NCBI GenBank assembly: GCA_017546445.1 | Contig: JAFYWX010000027.1 | Span: forward strand, 1-64,000 | DNA length: 64,000 bases | Direction: 5' to 3' | Source: Akkermansia sp. | Lineage (GTDB): Bacteria; Verrucomicrobiota; Verrucomicrobiia; Verrucomicrobiales; Akkermansiaceae | Part shown: positions 26,465-33,740 of the stretch, one piece after another | Layout: every line of letters starts with the position of its first letter | How positions within the stretch are numbered: the stretch's first letter is position 1 | Notes under the pieces: generated by a model | Told to the model about the DNA's origin: nothing | Seen by the model: the letters and a program-made list of their open reading frames with translations, nothing else | Database searches by the model: none | Translations under genes and position numbers: made by a program

Positions 26465-27457
26465 ATGAAAATACGAACGATAAACAAAATGATGATGGCG
26501 CTGCCTTTGGGTGGTGTGGATGCTGCGCGGTTGGTGATGGAGTGTGTGGAGGGACTCGGAGCGCGGGCGGAGGGGCTGGGGAGGGTGGAGCTGATGGAGC
26601 TGGTGCGGCGGGTGATGCGGGAGGGGATAGCGGCGGTGCAGGCGGCGGAGCGGACGGTGCCCTTTGAGCAGGCGGCGTGGGAGAGTGTGGAGGCGCGGGC
26701 AGGGCGGCGGCCTACGACGACGCGTGATTTGCGGCATTATGTGCGGAGAATGCTTAAAATTGAAGGGTTTGCGCAGTTGCCGCTTCGGGCGATGACGGCA
26801 GGGCAGTGCCGGGAGATGCTGCACCAGGCATTCGGGCATAGTCCGCATGCCTACAGGAAGGGACGGGCGATATTGCACAGTATATTTGCCCACGGCATCA
26901 GGCGGGAGTGGTGCGATGGGAATCCAGTGGCTCGTATTGAGGTGCCGTCGGTGCAGGAGAAGCCGATTGTGCCGCTTTCCAATGAGGAGGTGGGACGCTT
27001 GCGCGAGACGGTGGAGATGCGACGCTTCCGCGATATGCGTTTCTCGCTGAGTTTGCTGCTGTACAGTGGCGTGCGTCCGGCGGAGGTGGAGCGCCTGCGC
27101 CCCGAGGATGTATGCTGGGAGGAACGGCAGGTCATCATACGCCCGCAGCGCAGCAAGACGGGCGGCGGCCGCGTGGTGCCGCTACGCGCGCTGCCAGGTC
27201 TGCGCGCGAAGGATTGCCGGGTGCCCCGCAACTGGCAGAACCGCTGGCTGGCCTTACGCCGCGCCGCCGGCTTTACCCACTGGGTGCCGGATGTGTGCCG
27301 CCACACTTTCGCCAGCTACCACGCCGCGCATTTCCGAAACCTCCCCGAGCTCCAACTCGAAATGGGCCACCGCGACCTGAACCTCCTCCGCACCCGCTAC
27401 ATGGCCCCCACCGCAAGGAAAGAAGCAAGAAGATTCTGGAGGGTGATTAGTAATTAA
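26465..27457 (+). CDS. Second tyrosine recombinase/integrase
   Basis: A 330-residue integrase-family protein, unlike the shufflon recombinase in sequence and clearly richer in GC. The N-terminal part carries helices of a core-binding domain (TTRDLRHYVRRMLKIEG). The catalytic domain has Arg in YSGVRPAEVERL, then PDVCRHTFASY, then EMGHRDLNLLRTRYM with His and the nucleophile Tyr. The first position of the usual HxxR motif is Asp here, so activity is not certain. A TATAAT at 26440-26445 lies before the ATG at 26465; the earlier ATG at 26435 would lie upstream of it. The stop codon is the first unit of a heptamer tandem tract, and the repeat array follows directly. Confidence 0.8.
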   Translation: MKIRTINKMMMALPLGGVDAARLVMECVEGLGARAEGLGRVELMELVRRVMREGIAAVQAAERTVPFEQAAWESVEARAGRRPTTTRDLRHYVRRMLKIEGFAQLPLRAMTAGQCREMLHQAFGHSPHAYRKGRAILHSIFAHGIRREWCDGNPVARIEVPSVQEKPIVPLSNEEVGRLRETVEMRRFRDMRFSLSLLLYSGVRPAEVERLRPEDVCWEERQVIIRPQRSKTGGGRVVPLRALPGLRAKDCRVPRNWQNRWLALRRAAGFTHWVPDVCRHTFASYHAAHFRNLPELQLEMGHRDLNLLRTRYMAPTARKEARRFWRVISN

Positions 27458-27540
27458 GGATTAAGGACTAAGGACTAAGGACTAAGGACTAAGGACTAAG
27501 GACTAAGGACTAAGGACTAAGGACTAAGGACTAAGGACTA
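27455..27540. repeat. Heptanucleotide tandem tract (TAAGGAC)n
   Basis: About 12 tandem copies of TAAGGAC (first copy TAAGGAT) starting at the integrase stop codon. The seven-base period places TAA in all three plus frames and TAG in all three minus frames, so no translation can pass in any frame. It resembles the short tandemly repeated heptamers (STRR) of cyanobacteria in form. Confidence 0.85.
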
Positions 27541-27734
27541 GGGCGGCTTGTGTGGGCGGGTTGTCTCGGCGTAGGCGAAGCCGGAAGCTCCAAGCAGGCG
27601 AGCGAGGCGAGGGCGAAACCGCCTGAGAACCGCCGCGAAGCGCAACTACCCCCAAGAAATACCACACTACCACCCCCACCCCGAAAAAAGTAATCTATCA
27701 AAATATATACCCCACCGTTCCCTTCTCATGGCCT

Positions 27735-27749
27735 ATAGAATGATTCTAA
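27735..27749. promoter_or_regulatory. Fur-family-like palindrome, array unit 0
   Basis: ATAGAATGATTCTAA, a 7-1-7 palindrome with one mismatch in the outer arm. Includes the -10-like hexamer TAGAAT. Confidence 0.4.
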
Positions 27750-27765
27750 AGTATGGAGGTGTCGA

Positions 27766-27807
27766 ATGAAAATAGGCGAGGCCATGAATAAAAGGATTAA
27801 GGACTAA
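27766..27807 (+). CDS. 13-codon micro-ORF, copy 1
   Basis: ATG to TAA encoding MKIGEAMNKRIKD, preceded by GGAGGTG with four further bases to the ATG. The same peptide with one or two changes recurs in the next two repeat units, each following the same palindrome. Function unknown; it may be a true leader peptide or the duplicated 5' end of a gene. Confidence 0.35.
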   Translation: MKIGEAMNKRIKD

Positions 27808-28039
27808 GGATTTAGGACTAAGGGCTAAGGTGGCTTGTGTGGGCTGGTTCTCTCGGCATAATCTGAATGGTGGAGACGGGAGCAAGCAAGCGATAGCGCG
27901 ACGCAGAGCCCTAGGCCCGCAGGGCGCGGGCTGAGGTGTCCGCAAGCAAGCGAGACAAGGCTGGCCTCTCCGCCGGCAGACTCTCCCCCAACTCCACCCA
28001 CCCCAAAAAATAAACTCGGGAAAACTTAACCTTGGCCCA

Positions 28040-28054
28040 TTAGAATGATTCTAA
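28040..28054. promoter_or_regulatory. Fur-family-like palindrome, array unit 1 (perfect)
   Basis: TTAGAATGATTCTAA, a perfect 7-1-7 inverted repeat in the form used by Fur, PerR and Zur regulators (PerR consensus TTATAATNATTATAA). Confidence 0.45.
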
Positions 28055-28068
28055 GGTGCTAAGGAGGG

Positions 28069-28110
28069 ATGAAAACAGGCGAAGCCCTGAACAAAAGGAT
28101 TAAGGATTAA
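28069..28110 (+). CDS. 13-codon micro-ORF, copy 2
   Basis: Encodes MKTGEALNKRIKD with AAGGAGGG immediately before the ATG. Differs from copy 1 at residues 3 and 7, both by single-base changes, while the stop position is kept. Confidence 0.35.
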   Translation: MKTGEALNKRIKD

Positions 28111-28325
28111 GGATTAAGGATTAAGGGCTAAGGACTAAGGTGGCTTGTGTGGGCTGGTTGTCTCGGCGTAGGCGAAGCCGGAGCCGGAAGCCCCTGGCCC
28201 ATTGGGCAAGGACGGGCGAGCGCAAGCGACGTGCAACGTGCCGCAAAGTCGGAACGGCAGCGGAATCTCGCCGTCGGCTGGCACCCGTCAAATAACTTTC
28301 CCCCGCCACCCTCTTCTCATGGCCT

Positions 28326-28340
28326 ATAGAATGATTCTAA
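28326..28340. promoter_or_regulatory. Fur-family-like palindrome, array unit 2
   Basis: ATAGAATGATTCTAA, same as unit 0, 16 bases before the ATG of micro-ORF copy 3. Confidence 0.4.
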
Positions 28341-28356
28341 AGTAGAGAGGTGAGGG

Positions 28357-28398
28357 ATGAAAATAGGCGAAGCCCTGAATAAAAGGATTAAGGACTAA
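28357..28398 (+). CDS. 13-codon micro-ORF, copy 3
   Basis: Encodes MKIGEALNKRIKD, preceded by GAGAGGTGAGGG. In unit 3 the corresponding position has degenerated to a four-codon ORF (28620-28634). Confidence 0.35.
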   Translation: MKIGEALNKRIKD

Positions 28399-28586
28399 GG
28401 GCTAAGGTGGCTTGTGTGGGCTGGTTGTCTCGGCATAGGCGAAGCCGGAAGCCCCTGGCCCATTGGGCAAGGACGGGCGAGCGCAAGCGACGTGCAACGT
28501 GCCGCAAAGTCGGAACGGCAGCCGAATCTCGCCGTCGGCTGGCACCCGTCAAATAACTTTCCCCCGCCACCCTCTTCTCATGGCTT

Positions 28587-28601
28587 ATAGAATGATTCTA
28601 A
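28587..28601. promoter_or_regulatory. Fur-family-like palindrome, array unit 3
   Basis: ATAGAATGATTCTAA again, followed by GTAGGGAGGTGGG but without the conserved micro-ORF. Confidence 0.4.
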
Positions 28602-28654
28602 AGTAGGGAGGTGGGTAAAATGATTAATAATTAGTGATTAGTGGATAATGGCGT

Positions 28655-28702
28655 GAACAAGTTACCGAACAAGTTACCGAACAAGTTACCGAACAAGTTC
28701 GG
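28655..28702. repeat. 12-bp tandem repeat (GAACAAGTTACC)
   Basis: Three exact copies at 28655-28666, 28667-28678 and 28679-28690 and a diverged fourth. Non-coding on both strands as far as can be judged. Confidence 0.8.
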
Positions 28703-28813
28703 TGTAAGCACAGGGTATGTGCAGGGTAAGCTGCCGATAAAGTGGGAGAGAAGGGGGAAGGTGTGAGGATCGGCGGGGAGCTAGCGCGGCGAAGCGGCCC
28801 GCGCCGCTGGATG

Positions 28814-28841
28814 AAGGGTGAAAAGTGAAGGGTGAAAAGTG
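28814..28841. repeat. Alternating heptamer repeat (AAGGGTG/AAAAGTG)
   Basis: AAGGGTG-AAAAGTG occurs twice in tandem, again with a seven-base period. Confidence 0.65.
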
Positions 28842-28896
28842 AAAACACTCGCTTTGCTCGTGTGAGATGGGAACACCAGAATTCGTAATTCCTCCA

Positions 28897-30297
28897 TCAC
28901 TCTTCGTAGGTCACCATGATGCGGGCGAGGTTGGGGAGGCGCTCGGCGAGTTTTTTGTTGAGCTTGGTGAGGCGGGCGTGGCTTTCGGCTACGGTAAGGC
29001 GGTTTTCCTTGGGGATGGAGATGATGCAGAGGCGTTCGTGGCCGCGGGTGTAGCAGCGCACGGCGGTGGGCAGGGGGGCGCCGCGGTGTATCATGGCCTG
29101 GCGCACTTGTTCTTCCCAGTCGGCGGGCAGGGGCTCAGAGTAGGCGGGCACCTGGCGGAGGTCGGGTTCCACGTGCAGGGCCACGACGTCTGCCTTCAGG
29201 TTGCGCTGCACTTCTTTGCGGAAGGCTTCGATGGCGACCTGCCAGGATTCCAGGGTGGCATCCGGCGGCAGCTCCAGATCCACTGCGATGATGAACAGGC
29301 CGTCATCCGTATGCTGGAGCACCAGCCCATGTACACCGAAGCGGTGGGTGAGCGCGAGGCGGCGAATGACGAATTCCGGGGTTTCTGGCAGGGAGAGAGC
29401 GGGGGTCATGTGCACCAGGGTTTCGGAGCCCTCCAGGGTGCTGGCGACGAGGCTTTCAATGGCATCGGCGATTTCGTGGGCGGTATCCACATGCAGGTCG
29501 TGGGGGACCTGTACTTCCATGTCCACATAGTATCGGGCGCCGGATTCGCGCACGCGGAGTCGGGAGAGCGGGTAGGTGGGCATGCGCTCTGCCATGGCCT
29601 GGCGCACGCGGGCCACGGCCTCGCCGCTGGATTTATCCATGAGGTTGTTGATGGATTGCTGGCCGAGTTCCTTGCATACATGCAGGATGAGGCAGGCGAC
29701 CACGAGGGAGGCGAATACGTCTGCTCGCATGAGGACCCAGTGCAGCCAGCTTCCGGCAACGGTCATATCTGCCACGGCGGCGCCGGTGATGCCGAAGAGT
29801 ACGGCGGCGCTGCTCCAGATATCGGTGGTGAAGTGGGCGGCATCGGCCTCCAGCGCGGCGCTGCGGGTTTCCCTGGCCACGCGCTTGAGCATGCGGGCGC
29901 GGTTCACATCTACCAGGATAGAGAGGATGATGACGCCAAAGGCCCAGTAGGAGAAGGTGACTTCCAGCGCGGCGGGGTCATCGCTCAGCAGGCGCTCGGC
30001 GGCCTCCATGATGACCCAGGCTGCAGTGGCGAGCAGAAGCAGGGTTTCGGCCAGGGCCATCAGGTTTTCCACCTTGCCGTGGCCGTAGGGGTGTTCCTCG
30101 TCTGCCGGGCGGGCGGCCACCTTCACGGCGTACACGGTGCCGCCGGCGGCCACGAGGTCAAGCGCGCTGTGCAGGGCTTCTGAAAGAATACCCAGGGAGC
30201 CTGTGATGATGCCTACCACCAGTTTGGTGGCGGCCAGCGCTCCGCTCCAGATGACGGATGACCATGCGGCTACGCTCTTCTTGCTGTCTGCGTCCAT
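28897..30297 (-). CDS. Cation diffusion facilitator family metal exporter
   Basis: A 466-residue CDF transporter. Six membrane helices occupy the first 220 residues. Metal-site residues are seen in helix 2 (HSALDLVA, with a His-x3-Asp motif) and helix 5 (AAHFTTDIWSS, again His-x3-Asp), and the loop HPYGHGKVENL is the CDF signature. The cytoplasmic part is long: after the usual CTD (about 230-300) there are about 160 more residues with a second CTD-like alpha-beta region. The metal (Zn, Fe or Mn) cannot be read from sequence; the His/Asp sites fit Zn or Fe. The ATG at 30297 is chosen because a promoter lies directly upstream, inside the longer open frame. Confidence 0.85.
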   Translation of the reverse strand: MDADSKKSVAAWSSVIWSGALAATKLVVGIITGSLGILSEALHSALDLVAAGGTVYAVKVAARPADEEHPYGHGKVENLMALAETLLLLATAAWVIMEAAERLLSDDPAALEVTFSYWAFGVIILSILVDVNRARMLKRVARETRSAALEADAAHFTTDIWSSAAVLFGITGAAVADMTVAGSWLHWVLMRADVFASLVVACLILHVCKELGQQSINNLMDKSSGEAVARVRQAMAERMPTYPLSRLRVRESGARYYVDMEVQVPHDLHVDTAHEIADAIESLVASTLEGSETLVHMTPALSLPETPEFVIRRLALTHRFGVHGLVLQHTDDGLFIIAVDLELPPDATLESWQVAIEAFRKEVQRNLKADVVALHVEPDLRQVPAYSEPLPADWEEQVRQAMIHRGAPLPTAVRCYTRGHERLCIISIPKENRLTVAESHARLTKLNKKLAERLPNLARIMVTYEE

Positions 30298-30304
30298 GTG
30301 AATG

Positions 30305-30333
30305 ACTTTACCTTGTTCTACCCGATTAGTCAA
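30305..30333 (-). promoter_or_regulatory. Promoter of the cation exporter gene
   Basis: Minus strand TTGACT (30328-30333), 17-base spacer, TAAAGT (30305-30310), then seven bases to the ATG at 30297. The transcript should be leaderless or nearly so. Confidence 0.7.
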
Positions 30334-30335
30334 GC

Positions 30336-30350
30336 TTAGAGTGATTCTAA
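30336..30350. promoter_or_regulatory. Fur-family-like palindrome at the cation exporter promoter
   Basis: TTAGAGTGATTCTAA, a 7-1-7 palindrome with one mismatch, two bases upstream of the exporter -35. It is the same motif as in the repeat array. A metal-responsive Fur-family regulator is a natural candidate, but which one and in which sense is unknown. Confidence 0.5.
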
Positions 30351-30391
30351 ATAAGGATGAGAGAAAGCTCATCTGGAGCAGAGGTTGCAAC

Positions 30392-30420
30392 TTGACATGT
30401 TTTTCAGGGAATGCTAGGAT
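30392..30420 (+). promoter_or_regulatory. ppa promoter
   Basis: Perfect TTGACA (30392-30397), 17-base spacer, TAGGAT (30415-30420). The ATG begins seven bases after the -10, so the mRNA probably starts at the AUG itself. Confidence 0.75.
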
Positions 30421-30427
30421 GCACAGT

Positions 30428-30925
30428 ATGAGTACTCCGCGCATAGTAGAAGCCCGCATAGAGATTCCCATGGGAAGCCGCAATAAGTATGAGGTGGATG
30501 AGAAGACCGGCCACATCAAGCTGGATCGTGTGCTGTATTCCTCAGTGTATTATCCGGCAGAGTATGGTTTTGTGGAATCTACCCGGTATCTGGATGGCGA
30601 CCCGCTGGATATTCTGGTGTTCACCTCTGCGCCCACCTTTCCGGGGTGCTATGTGGACTGCCGCATTATCGGCGGGATGGATATGATTGACGGAGGTAAA
30701 CCGGACGTGAAGATTCTGGCCGTGAATGTGGGAGACCCGCGCTATGACCATGTGAACACCCTGGAGGATTTGCCCCCGCATTATCTGCAGGAAATCCAGA
30801 ACTTTTTCCTTACCTACAAAACGCTTCAGAACAAGAAGACCGAGGTGGGTGATTTCTTTGGCGTGGAGGAAGCCTGCCGTATTATAGATTCCTCGATTGA
30901 ACGATTTGCAGCAGAGAAAAAATGA
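30428..30925 (+). CDS. ppa: Inorganic pyrophosphatase (family I)
   Basis: Soluble 165-residue Mg-dependent pyrophosphatase that hydrolyses PPi and pulls biosynthetic reactions forward. The family signature DGDPLDILV (about 54-62) carries the metal-binding Asp residues; GSRNKYEVD near the start and the YSSVYYPAEYGFV block are also standard. Length is close to the bacterial type (about 175). The ATG at 30428 is set by the promoter; the open frame extends upstream to 30302 but through the -35/-10. Divergent from the cation exporter. Confidence 0.94.
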   Translation: MSTPRIVEARIEIPMGSRNKYEVDEKTGHIKLDRVLYSSVYYPAEYGFVESTRYLDGDPLDILVFTSAPTFPGCYVDCRIIGGMDMIDGGKPDVKILAVNVGDPRYDHVNTLEDLPPHYLQEIQNFFLTYKTLQNKKTEVGDFFGVEEACRIIDSSIERFAAEKK

Positions 30926-31129
30926 GACAAGGGGTGAGAGGCGGTTTTATTGATTTCTATTGCAGCACTTGTTGAGCTGCATCTGAATCTACCTTGCCGG
31001 TGGACTGAATTGCCGCACTATGGCGCGGCAGTGGCGAGCTGTGTCTGCTCTCTAAAGTGAAAACGGGCGAAATAATTCCACGGACATGCACGTACAAAAT
31101 AAGGTGAGGGCATAATATTGACTTGAGCC

Positions 31130-31151
31130 CCGGTAGAAAATCGTGTAGAAT
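31130..31151 (+). promoter_or_regulatory. hom promoter (-35 partly outside given span)
   Basis: TTGAGC (about 31123-31128), 17-base spacer and TAGAAT (31146-31151), then eleven bases to the hom ATG, a leader of about four bases. Confidence 0.6.
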
Positions 31152-31162
31152 TACGCCCGCAA

Positions 31163-32485
31163 ATGATAGGAAAACCGCTTCAGCTTGGCCTTGCAGGGCT
31201 TGGGACCGTGGGTACAGGTGTTTATGAGACTCTGTGCCGGAATCATGAATTGCTTGAGGCTCGTGCGCAGATGCACTACGCCGTGAAGAAAGTGGCCGTG
31301 CGCGATATGAGCCGCCAGCGCGAGGTGGATATTGCCCCGGAGAAGCTGACGAGCGATTGGCGCGAGCTGGTGGCTGACCCTGAAATCGACATCATCATCG
31401 AACTGATTGGTGGCACGACGGAGGCTTATGAACTGGTGACCAGTGCCTTGAAGGCCGGTAAGCCTGTGGTGACCGGCAATAAGGCGCTGCTTGCCGAATA
31501 TGGCAGTGAGCTTTTCATGCTTTCCGCCCAGCAGGGGGTGCCGCTGTATTTCGAGGCTTCCTGCGGTGGTGGTATCCCGATTATTCAGAGCCTGCAGAAT
31601 TCCCTCATCTGTAACAATGTGGAGAGTATTGCCGGTATCATCAACGGCACGAGTAACTACATTCTTTCCTCCATGGAGCGCAAGGGCGTTTCCTTTGAAA
31701 CGGCGCTTTCCCGCGCCCAGACCAAGGGCTTTGCCGAGGCCGACCCCACGCTGGATATCAACGGCTGGGATGCTGCCCACAAGGCGCTCATTCTGGCCAT
31801 GCTGGCATACGGCACCCCGATTTCTCCCGACCGTATTTCGGTGTACGGCATTGAGCGCGTGACTGCTACCGATTTCCGCTTTGCGCACCAGATGGGCTAC
31901 ACCATCAAGCTGCTGGTGGTTATCAAGCACCATGCGGATACCGATGCGCTGGAACTGCGCGTGCAGCCCAGCTTTGTGCCGCGTGAGCACCTGCTGGCCA
32001 ATGTGAATGGTGTGTTCAACGCCATTGCTGTGAAGGGCGACATCGTGGGTGAGACGATTTTCTACGGCCGCGGTGCGGGTAAGAACCCGACAGCCAGTGC
32101 CGTTATCGGTGATATTGTGATGGCCATGCGCGACCTGCGCCACCCGGAATTCCACACCGGTTTCCACCCATACACCAAGACGCTGGAAATTATGCCGCAG
32201 GAGGACACCGTGACGCCGTATTACGTGCGCTTCCTGGTGCCCAGCCGCCGCTCCGGCGTGATTGCCTCCATTGCTCAGGTGCTGGCCAAGTACGATATCA
32301 GTATTTCTTCCACATATTCAACGCGCCACGAGGACGAGGAGTCCGAAAATGTGGAGAACGACCTTGTCTTCACCCTGCATGCCTGCCCGTGGGGCAAGCT
32401 CAAGACCGCGCTCAAGGAAATTGTGGAGAGTGGCTGCATAGCCCCGCATCCGGCAGTGTTCCGCATCGAAACCTTCAACTCATAA
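31163..32485 (+). CDS. hom: Homoserine dehydrogenase
   Basis: A 440-residue NAD(P)-dependent enzyme that reduces aspartate semialdehyde to homoserine for threonine and methionine. The Rossmann motif GLAGLGTVGTGV is at 9-20; the catalytic region includes GIINGTSNYILS, FAEADPTLDINGWDAAHK (Lys and Asp of the active site). The last 80 residues form an ACT domain (VRFLVPSRRSGVIASIAQVLAKYDIS), expected to bind threonine for feedback control. It is followed 12 bases later by the aspartate kinase gene. Confidence 0.95.
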   Translation: MIGKPLQLGLAGLGTVGTGVYETLCRNHELLEARAQMHYAVKKVAVRDMSRQREVDIAPEKLTSDWRELVADPEIDIIIELIGGTTEAYELVTSALKAGKPVVTGNKALLAEYGSELFMLSAQQGVPLYFEASCGGGIPIIQSLQNSLICNNVESIAGIINGTSNYILSSMERKGVSFETALSRAQTKGFAEADPTLDINGWDAAHKALILAMLAYGTPISPDRISVYGIERVTATDFRFAHQMGYTIKLLVVIKHHADTDALELRVQPSFVPREHLLANVNGVFNAIAVKGDIVGETIFYGRGAGKNPTASAVIGDIVMAMRDLRHPEFHTGFHPYTKTLEIMPQEDTVTPYYVRFLVPSRRSGVIASIAQVLAKYDISISSTYSTRHEDEESENVENDLVFTLHACPWGKLKTALKEIVESGCIAPHPAVFRIETFNS

Positions 32486-32497
32486 GACCAACCGACC

Positions 32498-33724
32498 ATG
32501 GCACTCATAGTACAGAAATACGGTGGCTCCTCCGTGGGCACCATCGACCGCATCCGCAATGTAGCCCGCAGACTCATCGAGGTTAAGAAAGAGGGCAATA
32601 AAATCATGGCGGTTATCTCTGCCATGAGCGGTGTGACAGACAGCCTTATCGGCCTGGCTCACCAGGTGATGGATAATCCGCCCGAGCGCGAGCTGGATAT
32701 GCTGCTGGCCACGGGCGAGCAGCAGAGCATTGCTCTGCTTTGCATGGCTATCACCGAGATGGGTTACAAGGCCATGAGCTTCACGGGCCAGCAGGCCGGT
32801 GTGTGCACCTATGGTTCTCATACCCGCGGCCGCATTCACTCCATTGACCCCGCCCGCGTGGTGAAGGCTCTGGAGGACGACTACATTGTGGTGTGCGCCG
32901 GTTTCCAGGGTGTAAGCGAGGATGGCACCATCCATACCCTGGGCCGCGGCGGTTCCGACCTGTCCGCCATTGCCATGGCGGCAGCTGTGAACGCTGATCT
33001 GTGCCAGATTTTCACCGACGTGGACGGTGTATACACCTGTGACCCGCGTGTGGTGAAAGATGCCCGCAAGATTTCCGTACTTTCCTATGAAGAGATGCTG
33101 GAGATGGCTTCCAGCGGTTCCAAGGTCATGCAGGCACGCTCCGTTGAATTCGCCAAGAAATTCGGCGTCGTGTTTGAAGTCCGCAATTCCATGAACAACA
33201 ACCCCGGTACTATCGTGCAAGAAGAAACTTCCGCTATGGAGTCCCTCGCCGTGCGAGGCGTCTCAATCGAACGCAACCAGGCCCGCGTCACTGTTTCGGG
33301 CATCACCGCCCCTGTGGCTTACACGGCTATCATTCTCTCCGCTCTCTCCAATGCTGAGATTAACGTGGATATGATTGTGGCCAACACCGCCCACGACGGC
33401 CAGGCCCGCCAGTCCTTCACCATGAACATGAATGACCTGGGTGCCGCCCAGGCCGCCCTCAAGTCCGTGCTTCCGCAGCTGGGTGAAACTGCCCGCATGG
33501 AGACCGAAGCCGGTCTTGCCAAGCTTTCCGTGGTAGGCGTGGGTATGCGCTCTCACACAGGTGTGGCCGCCACCATGTTCCAGGCTCTGGCTGATGCCGG
33601 CATTGCCACCGGCATGATTGCCACCTCTGAGATCCGCATTTCCACCACCGTGGAGGCTGGCGATATTGAGCAGGCCGCCCGCGTGGTGCACAGCGCCTTC
33701 CATCTTGACCAGGTGAACGCCTGA
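32498..33724 (+). CDS. lysC: Aspartate kinase
   Basis: A 408-residue kinase that phosphorylates aspartate, the first step to Lys, Thr and Met. KYGGSSVG at 7-14 is the ATP/substrate loop, GRGGSDLSAIAMAAAV and FTDVDGVYTCDPR are the kinase motifs, and two ACT domains fill the last 150 residues (VTVSGITAPVAYTAIILSALSNAEINVDMI and the paired LSVVGVGMRSHTGVAATMFQALADAGI). This is the monofunctional, two-ACT type inhibited by Lys and/or Thr. Operon with hom. Confidence 0.95.
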   Translation: MALIVQKYGGSSVGTIDRIRNVARRLIEVKKEGNKIMAVISAMSGVTDSLIGLAHQVMDNPPERELDMLLATGEQQSIALLCMAITEMGYKAMSFTGQQAGVCTYGSHTRGRIHSIDPARVVKALEDDYIVVCAGFQGVSEDGTIHTLGRGGSDLSAIAMAAAVNADLCQIFTDVDGVYTCDPRVVKDARKISVLSYEEMLEMASSGSKVMQARSVEFAKKFGVVFEVRNSMNNNPGTIVQEETSAMESLAVRGVSIERNQARVTVSGITAPVAYTAIILSALSNAEINVDMIVANTAHDGQARQSFTMNMNDLGAAQAALKSVLPQLGETARMETEAGLAKLSVVGVGMRSHTGVAATMFQALADAGIATGMIATSEIRISTTVEAGDIEQAARVVHSAFHLDQVNA

Positions 33725-33740
33725 CGCAGAACCTGTAGCG

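Larger units (their letters stand above)
27544..28620. repeat. Four-unit repeat array downstream of the integrase
   Basis: Four units begin with GGCTTGTGTGGG near 27544, 27831, 28140 and 28407 (periods about 287, 309 and 267). Each has a GC-rich module of about 170-220 bases, then a C-rich stretch, a 15-base palindrome (ATAGAATGATTCTAA type) and a purine-rich ribosome-binding-like sequence. The first three also have a 13-codon ORF and TAAGGAC-like heptamers. Units 2 and 3 are nearly identical for about 200 bases; units 0 and 1 share only the borders. The modules contain hairpins, for example CAGCCGA/TCGGCTG in unit 3. No long ORF looks genuine. Confidence 0.8.
28602..28896. other. Non-coding spacer with short tandem repeats
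   Basis: No convincing gene. It holds heptamer-like units (ATTAGTG twice near 28630), three exact copies of GAACAAGTTACC plus a partial fourth (28655-28702), alternating AAGGGTG and AAAAGTG heptamers (28814-28841), and a small hairpin ACACTCG/CGTGTGA near 28845-28865 that could end the minus-strand transporter transcript. Confidence 0.5.

Noticed and set aside
28121..28570. Two nearly identical 60-residue minus-strand ORFs in the repeat array
   Set aside because: They arise from the duplicated GC-rich module; they are Arg/Ser/Pro-rich with no ribosome-binding site, and differ by frame-neutral indels only by chance.
27455..28620. CRISPR array
   Set aside because: Units are far longer than CRISPR repeat-spacer units, have variable spacing, and no cas gene is nearby.
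30926..31122. Threonine/homoserine attenuator or riboswitch before hom
   Set aside because: Some hairpins exist (for example GCAGC/GCTGC), but the hom promoter lies directly before its ATG, leaving no leader; no known riboswitch core was seen.
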